DNA of 64,000 nt from an uncultured Acinetobacter sp. (lineage in GTDB: Bacteria; Pseudomonadota; Gammaproteobacteria; Pseudomonadales; Moraxellaceae): the NCBI RefSeq assembly GCF_943914805.1, contig NZ_CALUDM010000002.1, forward strand, positions 1 through 64,000, in the 5' to 3' direction. The notes beneath the pieces are model-generated. The model had not been told where the DNA came from. It searched no databases and worked only from the letters and a program-made list of their open reading frames with translations. Position numbers and translations under genes: made by a program. Shown piece by piece: positions 63,909 through 64,000 of the stretch. Positions within the stretch are counted from its first letter, which is position 1; every line of letters starts with the position of its first letter.

Positions 63909-64000
63909 GTTGAGATTTTCCTATTTAGATTTTTTAGGGAATTTTACTAATCCTAAATAAAACAACAGATTTTCAAAGTTTACTCAAAAATGATGAAAAG

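Noticed and set aside
1..64000. CRISPR arrays, prophage or integron
   Set aside because: No regularly spaced repeats, no integrase, no phage structural genes and no attC-like series were seen.

Overview
The window looks like a chromosomal segment of an Acinetobacter species. The DNA is AT-rich. The OmpA at 43000 matches the Omp38/OmpA type of that genus closely, a trpF-trpB operon lacks an adjacent trpA, a BaeSR-type two-component pair is present, and a lipooligosaccharide (LOS) outer-core-like cluster sits beside aspS, as in A. baumannii. I cannot name the species. The C-terminus of OmpA is shorter than the A. baumannii protein as I remember it. I see no prophage, CRISPR array, integron, rRNA or tRNA gene.
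Layout. 1-9.5 kb, mostly minus strand: a surface-glycan region with a VirK/YbjX-family protein, three glycosyltransferase-like proteins, an LpxL-type acyltransferase, a small membrane protein, aspS, a DUF4184 protein and a WaaL-type ligase. 9.7-15.9 kb: a Zur-box-controlled ZnuD-like zinc receptor, a phospholipase D family protein, small envelope genes, and a paiB-like gene broken by a one-base frameshift. 15.9-20 kb: two paralogous long acyl-CoA dehydrogenases. 20-23.2 kb: baeS-baeR with a divergent His/Met-rich lipoprotein. 23.2-26.5 kb: YjbR, L,D-transpeptidase and SelO genes, with two related DnaA-box clusters on either side of the first two, then a disrupted cupin gene. 26.6-31.9 kb: a desaturase behind a DesT/FabR-like palindrome, a glycerophosphodiesterase, and the vitamin B12 genes (adenosyltransferase and btuB behind a cobalamin riboswitch).
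32-37.8 kb: trpFB, DUF1543, GNAT, and cysI overlapping a DUF934 gene. 38-42.6 kb: an unrecognised 485-residue protein, a rhomboid protease, a VOC protein, a thiolase and an orphan pseudopilin. 43-46.6 kb: ompA, an OmpA-like lipoprotein, a C39-like protein and rtcB. Upstream of rtcB, an unannotated compact transcription unit lies between two terminators; it has a strong promoter, stem-loops, a 9-codon ORF with an ideal ribosome-binding site, and its own terminator. 47-55.4 kb: a LysP-like permease coupled to rsmC, a xanthine/uracil permease, typA, mscL, a lipoprotein, and ppiC coupled to mutM. 55.8-64 kb: an OprB-type porin followed closely by a PqqU/YncD-like receptor, then an old-yellow-enzyme reductase, an AEC transporter, a Sel1 protein, a DsbC-like protein and a phosphatase-like protein.
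Several groups make functional sense together: LOS core assembly, zinc uptake, B12 uptake and activation, sulfite reduction, and possibly periplasmic sugar oxidation (porin plus PQQ receptor). The items most worth a second look are the rtcB leader RNA, the paired DnaA-box clusters, the BaeSR-linked Spy-like lipoprotein, the two broken genes, the porin/PQQ-receptor pair and the small repeat insertion near 61.6 kb.
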